In this document: positions 6,958 to 9,885 of the stretch, piece by piece
How positions within the stretch are numbered: position 1 is the stretch's first letter
Layout: every line of letters begins with the position of its first letter
Source of the DNA: Balneolia bacterium
Lineage (GTDB): Bacteria; Bacteroidota; Rhodothermia; Balneolales; Cyclonatronaceae
DNA: 9,885 nt
Reading direction: 5' to 3'
Assembly: GCA_003566395.1 (NCBI GenBank)
Contig: PXDL01000595.1
Span: 1 to 9,885, forward strand
Program-made: the position numbers and the translations under genes
The notes under the pieces: generated by a model
What the model was told of the DNA's origin: nothing
Database searches by the model: none
The model's input: only the letters and a program-made list of their open reading frames with translations

Positions 6958-7611
6958 ATGAGCACTGCCATCCAAAAAAACCTGAACGAACTTGAGGCCA
7001 AGGTAATCACCATGTCTCAACTGGTGATTGCCGCTGTGAACCAATCGGTTGAAGCGCTTAAAGAAAAAAATGTAGATGACGCCCGCCGCATCAAGAAAGA
7101 AGACAAGATTATTAATCAGCACCGGTGGGATATTGAGAACCGCTGCATCACGCTGCTGGCAACGCAGCAGCCGGTGGCCTCCGATCTACGCGAAGTCATC
7201 GCCATCCTGAATATAATCACGGAACTGGAGCGGATAGGCGATTACGCGGCGGGCATCTCCAAAATCGTAATCGTAATGGGCGAAAAGGACCACATCAAAC
7301 CGCTGATAGACATTCCCCGAATGCGCGATATCGCCGTGGATATGATCGAAAACTCCATCAAAGCTTACAGCGATCGGAACGAGGTGCGGGCCCGAATGAT
7401 CCACTCCCAGGACGATGATATCGATGAACTTTACAATCAGGTGTACCGCGAGCTGATCTCCTTTATGATAGAGCGACCCGATCAGATTACCCACTGTACC
7501 TTCCTGCTGTGGGTAGCACATAATATTGAGCGCATGGGCGATCGCGTCACCAATATGTGCGAGCGCATCATCTATCTGGTAAGCGGTGAACGGGCCGAGG
7601 ATCTTCGTTAA
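6958..7611 (+). CDS. phoU: Phosphate signalling complex protein PhoU
   Basis: This 217-residue, all-helical cytoplasmic protein couples the Pst transporter to a PhoR-type sensor kinase and restrains phosphate uptake when phosphate is plentiful. Two PhoU repeats, each a three-helix bundle, can be seen at about 5-105 and 115-210. Each carries the conserved metal-cluster motif: ELERIGDYA (89-97) and NIERMGDRV (189-197). ATQQPVASDLR (68-78) is also typical. The ATG at 6958 gives the standard N-terminus (MSTAIQKNLNELEAKV); the frame is open further upstream into pstB but that extension is not family-like. It lies 43 bp after the pstB stop as the last gene of the operon. No Shine-Dalgarno site is obvious. 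Its TAA stop (7609-7611) shares the TTAA at 7608-7611 with the stop of the convergent HAD gene. No phoR or phoB lies in the window. Confidence 0.94.
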   Translation: MSTAIQKNLNELEAKVITMSQLVIAAVNQSVEALKEKNVDDARRIKKEDKIINQHRWDIENRCITLLATQQPVASDLREVIAILNIITELERIGDYAAGISKIVIVMGEKDHIKPLIDIPRMRDIAVDMIENSIKAYSDRNEVRARMIHSQDDDIDELYNQVYRELISFMIERPDQITHCTFLLWVAHNIERMGDRVTNMCERIIYLVSGERAEDLR

Positions 7612-8357
7612 CCCCGGTTATGACGGATAATCTGATGATACGCCTCCAACACACCGGCCGTGGCTTTTCCTTTCAGTACGGTTACACCCGGCATCTCTTT
7701 TAGCAGGGTGATGCCGTTCGAGGGCGTAAACTTCATTCCCGCCAAGTTCAGCGCAGGTACATCACCACCGCTGTCGCCGATGTAGGCAAGCTCTTCAAGA
7801 CGATATCCGCAGGCCTCGCACAACCATTTCAGTCCGGTGCCCTTATTGGCTCCACTCATGATAATATTGATGGAAATCTCGGTCCGGTGCACTTCAAAAT
7901 CCGGATGCTCCCGTCCAACCCGCTCCTTCACCTTTTCATACATGTCGATAATAACCGGCTCCTCGGTATGTATAATGCCAACATCGGTACGCTTGGTGAA
8001 CTCCCCGGCGGCGCCTTTATGGGTTTGGATGATGTCGGATTCCACCCACTTCCGGATTTGTGCAATTTCCTCCTCTTTTTCCGGCGTCAGGATCTCGGGC
8101 CAAAGAAAACGAACGTTTACAAGGTCGAGCATCCCCCCGCCGCTTTCAAAAATCATAGGCTTGTAAATCCCCAGCCATTGCCCTACCGCCTCCACATAAG
8201 GCTGCGGCCTGCCGCTGCAAATGGTTACCGGCGGCACGGCAGGATCGGTGCGGCTTAGGTCGTTTAGTTTTCGAATTTCGGTGAGCACGTCCCAGTCGGG
8301 CGTCTCGAACGGCATGGTGATGCATCCGTCTATATCTAATACAAACAGGGATATCAT
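7608..8357 (-). CDS. HAD-superfamily hydrolase (C2-capped, class IIB-like phosphatase)
   Basis: This 249-residue cytoplasmic protein has the four HAD motifs: I, VLDIDGCIT with nucleophile D8 and general acid D10; II, TICSGRP with S48; III, K172 in GANKGTG; IV, GDSGGD (194-199) with D195 and D199. The long insert between motifs II and III (about 60-165) is where a C2 cap sits, which places it near the Cof, sucrose-phosphate, mannosyl-3-phosphoglycerate and archaeal phosphoglycolate phosphatases. FESGGGMLDL after motif II is typical of that set. The substrate, probably a small phosphorylated sugar or acid, cannot be told from sequence. The ATG is the first in frame, with MISLFVLDIDG at the expected distance from motif I. 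It converges on phoU, overlapping it by four bases, so a phosphate link is possible but unproven. A LacI-type palindrome and a TAnnTTTG-like element lie 30-47 bp upstream. Confidence 0.88.
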   Translation of the reverse strand: MISLFVLDIDGCITMPFETPDWDVLTEIRKLNDLSRTDPAVPPVTICSGRPQPYVEAVGQWLGIYKPMIFESGGGMLDLVNVRFLWPEILTPEKEEEIAQIRKWVESDIIQTHKGAAGEFTKRTDVGIIHTEEPVIIDMYEKVKERVGREHPDFEVHRTEISINIIMSGANKGTGLKWLCEACGYRLEELAYIGDSGGDVPALNLAGMKFTPSNGITLLKEMPGVTVLKGKATAGVLEAYHQIIRHNRG

Positions 8358-8386
8358 TGAAAAGAGTGCGTTGACAATGCGGGTTG

Positions 8387-8404
8387 TTGGAGCGCTCCAA
8401 TATA
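8387..8404 (-). promoter_or_regulatory. Predicted promoter -7 element and LacI-type operator of the HAD gene
   Basis: TTGGAGCGCTCCAA at 8387-8400 is a perfect 14-bp palindrome with the central CG and flanking symmetry usual for LacI/GalR-family operators. On the minus strand it is entered directly from TATATTGG (8397-8404), one mismatch from the Bacteroidota-type TAnnTTTG element. Transcription would then start around 8390, inside the palindrome, about 33 bp before the HAD start codon, which is a typical position for a repressor site. No -33 TTG is clear. About half a palindrome this long is expected by chance in a window this size, so the location carries most of the weight. Confidence 0.42.
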
Positions 8405-8478
8405 AGAAGGCTTTGCGAATCCGTTCGTTTACCCGTCTTCTTCCTTATCACAAAAAGAAATCCTCGAACAGATCGCCT

Positions 8479-9885
8479 TTATGGATTACTCACACGAAAA
8501 AGTAAGGGCGTATCATTATACCGCGCAGTCAAAATCAAAGGCTGATCACCCAGCTTTATGATGGATCGAACCTCACCGTACACCTGAAAGCCCGTCTGTT
8601 TATCCGAGTAGCTTACCAAAGTATTCGTGTCCTGATCATACCGGATTAAAACTCCTCTGAGGGCATCGTAGGGTCCCTGCTGAGGTTTCACATCATACAA
8701 ATTACCGCCGAGCAGAACTTCGGAACGGCCTTCTCCGGTTAAATCCGATGCGTGAATCGCATACACAGGAGCCATCTGCGCTCTGAGCGGCAGTCTTTCA
8801 GCCCGAAACCCGTCGCCCGTATTCCAGAAAACCATGCTTGCCAGTTCGGCGGCCTCCAGCCTGCGGGCACGCTCCAGCTGTTCACGGGTGAAAACTTCCT
8901 CAATGGTTTTTCCTCCGTAGCTTGCATAATCGGGGAATTTGTCTGCAAGCCCCGGAATTTCTTCGATCAGGTCATGCCTAAGCGCCATCGGGTAAGCATG
9001 TCCGTTCCGGTTGATGGTAAGAATATGCTCAATCATACCGTTGCCTTCAAAATCGCCGACCCACATCCGCACCGGCTCATCCGTACGGGCCCGGAAAATG
9101 GAGTTCAACCCGTGATTACCCGAGATGATATCCAGCCTGCCGTTTCCATTCAGGTCGGCCAGGGCCACGCTATTCCACCATCCGGTGTACCCGTCAAGTC
9201 CAAGCTGTCCGCTGATATTCGTCCACATGCCGTTTTCCTTCGAAAAAACCGCCGGGGCCATCCACTCGCCTACGACCACCAGCTCGGGAATTCCGTTTCC
9301 GGTTACGTCGCCGAGCGCGGCTCCGGTTACCATTTCTGCCTGCAGAAGCTCCGGTATGTAGGTTTCGGTAACGTCTTCGAAGCGTCCGGTGCCATCACCC
9401 TGAAGCAAAAAAGAGTCGGTTGGAAGTCCTACTGAAAAGGGACGCAGCCGCGTGCCCACAAACAGATCCTGATGCCCGTTTCCGGTAAAGTCGTGAGCAA
9501 GCACCACCGAACCCGAAACAAACTGACGACCGACCGGCAGCGCCTGACCGGTGGATTCAAAAACAAGATTCCCCTGATTAATATACATGCGGTCCACAAG
9601 AGCCGTGGATGCCGAAGAATGACTGTTTCCACCGCTCACTACGTACAAATCATCAAGCCCGTTTCCGGTGGCGTCGAAGAAAACGCAGGCGGTATCTTCG
9701 GATCGCGCGTGCCCGTCAAATAGTTCTGTTTGCAGTTGTTCAAAGTCAGCATCGGCCTGCCCGATCCAGAGCACACCCGCCTGATCACGGGCGCCTCCTG
9801 TGTACACATCCGGGATGCCGTTTCCGTTGATATCGCCCGTGCACAAGGCCGGACCCTCGGTGGAGCGCATGCGGTACAGCAGGCG
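8479..9885 (-). CDS. Large FG-GAP/VCBS repeat (CRTAC1-like) beta-propeller protein, N-terminus cut by window edge
   Basis: These are the last 468 residues of a gene open at the right edge; the ATG at 9868-9870 is internal because RLLYR precedes it in frame. The sequence is built of beta-propeller repeats, each with an Asp-rich calcium-type loop. Seven loops can be seen: DINGNGIPD (9808-9834), DATGNGLDD, DFTGNGHQD, DVTGNGIPE, DLNGNGRLD, DFEGNGMIE and DLTGEGRSE, mostly 34-61 residues apart. The region with MALRHDLIEEIPGLADKF, then AQMAPVYAI and LLGGNLYDVKP, resembles the C-terminus of the roughly 1,000-residue CRTAC1-like surface proteins of Bacteroidota, which are often found near SusCD-type or glycan-related genes. 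It is presumably exported, but the signal peptide is outside the window. Function is not known. The stop is TAA at 8479-8481. No clear terminator follows, and the HAD gene begins 121 bp downstream on the same strand. Confidence 0.88.
   Translation of the reverse strand, partial: RLLYRMRSTEGPALCTGDINGNGIPDVYTGGARDQAGVLWIGQADADFEQLQTELFDGHARSEDTACVFFDATGNGLDDLYVVSGGNSHSSASTALVDRMYINQGNLVFESTGQALPVGRQFVSGSVVLAHDFTGNGHQDLFVGTRLRPFSVGLPTDSFLLQGDGTGRFEDVTETYIPELLQAEMVTGAALGDVTGNGIPELVVVGEWMAPAVFSKENGMWTNISGQLGLDGYTGWWNSVALADLNGNGRLDIISGNHGLNSIFRARTDEPVRMWVGDFEGNGMIEHILTINRNGHAYPMALRHDLIEEIPGLADKFPDYASYGGKTIEEVFTREQLERARRLEAAELASMVFWNTGDGFRAERLPLRAQMAPVYAIHASDLTGEGRSEVLLGGNLYDVKPQQGPYDALRGVLIRYDQDTNTLVSYSDKQTGFQVYGEVRSIIKLGDQPLILTARYNDTPLLFRVSNP

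Noticed and set aside
8371..8406. Perfect plus-strand TTGACA (8371-8376) and TATAAG (8401-8406) resembling a sigma-70 promoter.
   Set aside because: The 24 bp spacer is too long and no plus-strand gene follows.

Overview
The window reads as a chromosomal segment of a bacterium from the Bacteroidota/Balneolota/Rhodothermota side of the tree. This is inferred from the gene types (a short cupin-type homogentisate dioxygenase beside HPPD and a flavin reductase; a large CRTAC1-like FG-GAP protein), the near absence of Shine-Dalgarno sites, and TAnnTTTG-like promoter elements. The taxon cannot be fixed from this sequence alone. No rRNA, tRNA, CRISPR array, insertion sequence or phage gene was seen. 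Apart from the window-edge genes, gene order is compact and ordinary.

Layout. (1) Positions 1-2758, minus strand: an aromatic amino acid catabolism block read as hppD (4-hydroxyphenylpyruvate dioxygenase), hmgA (homogentisate 1,2-dioxygenase), then a flavin-reductase-fold protein cut by the left edge. HppD makes homogentisate from the tyrosine transamination product, and HmgA opens its ring to maleylacetoacetate. A good intrinsic terminator lies after hmgA, and a weaker hairpin with a T run lies between hppD and hmgA. (2) Positions 2759-2970: a divergent intergenic region serving hppD and pstS. (3) Positions 2971-7611, plus strand: the complete high-affinity phosphate uptake operon pstS-pstC-pstA-pstB-phoU. 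PstS captures phosphate outside the membrane, PstC and PstA form the channel, PstB supplies ATP hydrolysis, and PhoU couples the transporter to phosphate signalling. (4) Positions 7608-8357, minus strand: a HAD-superfamily phosphatase that converges on phoU so tightly that both stop codons share one TTAA. (5) Positions 8479-9885, minus strand: the C-terminal part of a large FG-GAP/VCBS beta-propeller protein, open at the right edge.

The most striking feature is in pstB. An in-frame TAG replaces the serine of the ABC signature motif (LSGGQ), while both flanks stay perfectly conserved and in frame. Either the transporter ATPase is broken by one base change, the base is a sequencing or assembly error, or the codon is read through. 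Secondary points are an Asp-to-Glu change at the phosphate-discriminating position of PstS, a consistent GNG (not GDG) pattern in the FG-GAP loops, and a LacI-type palindrome over the predicted start of transcription of the HAD gene. I found no convincing evidence for a wholly new multi-gene system.
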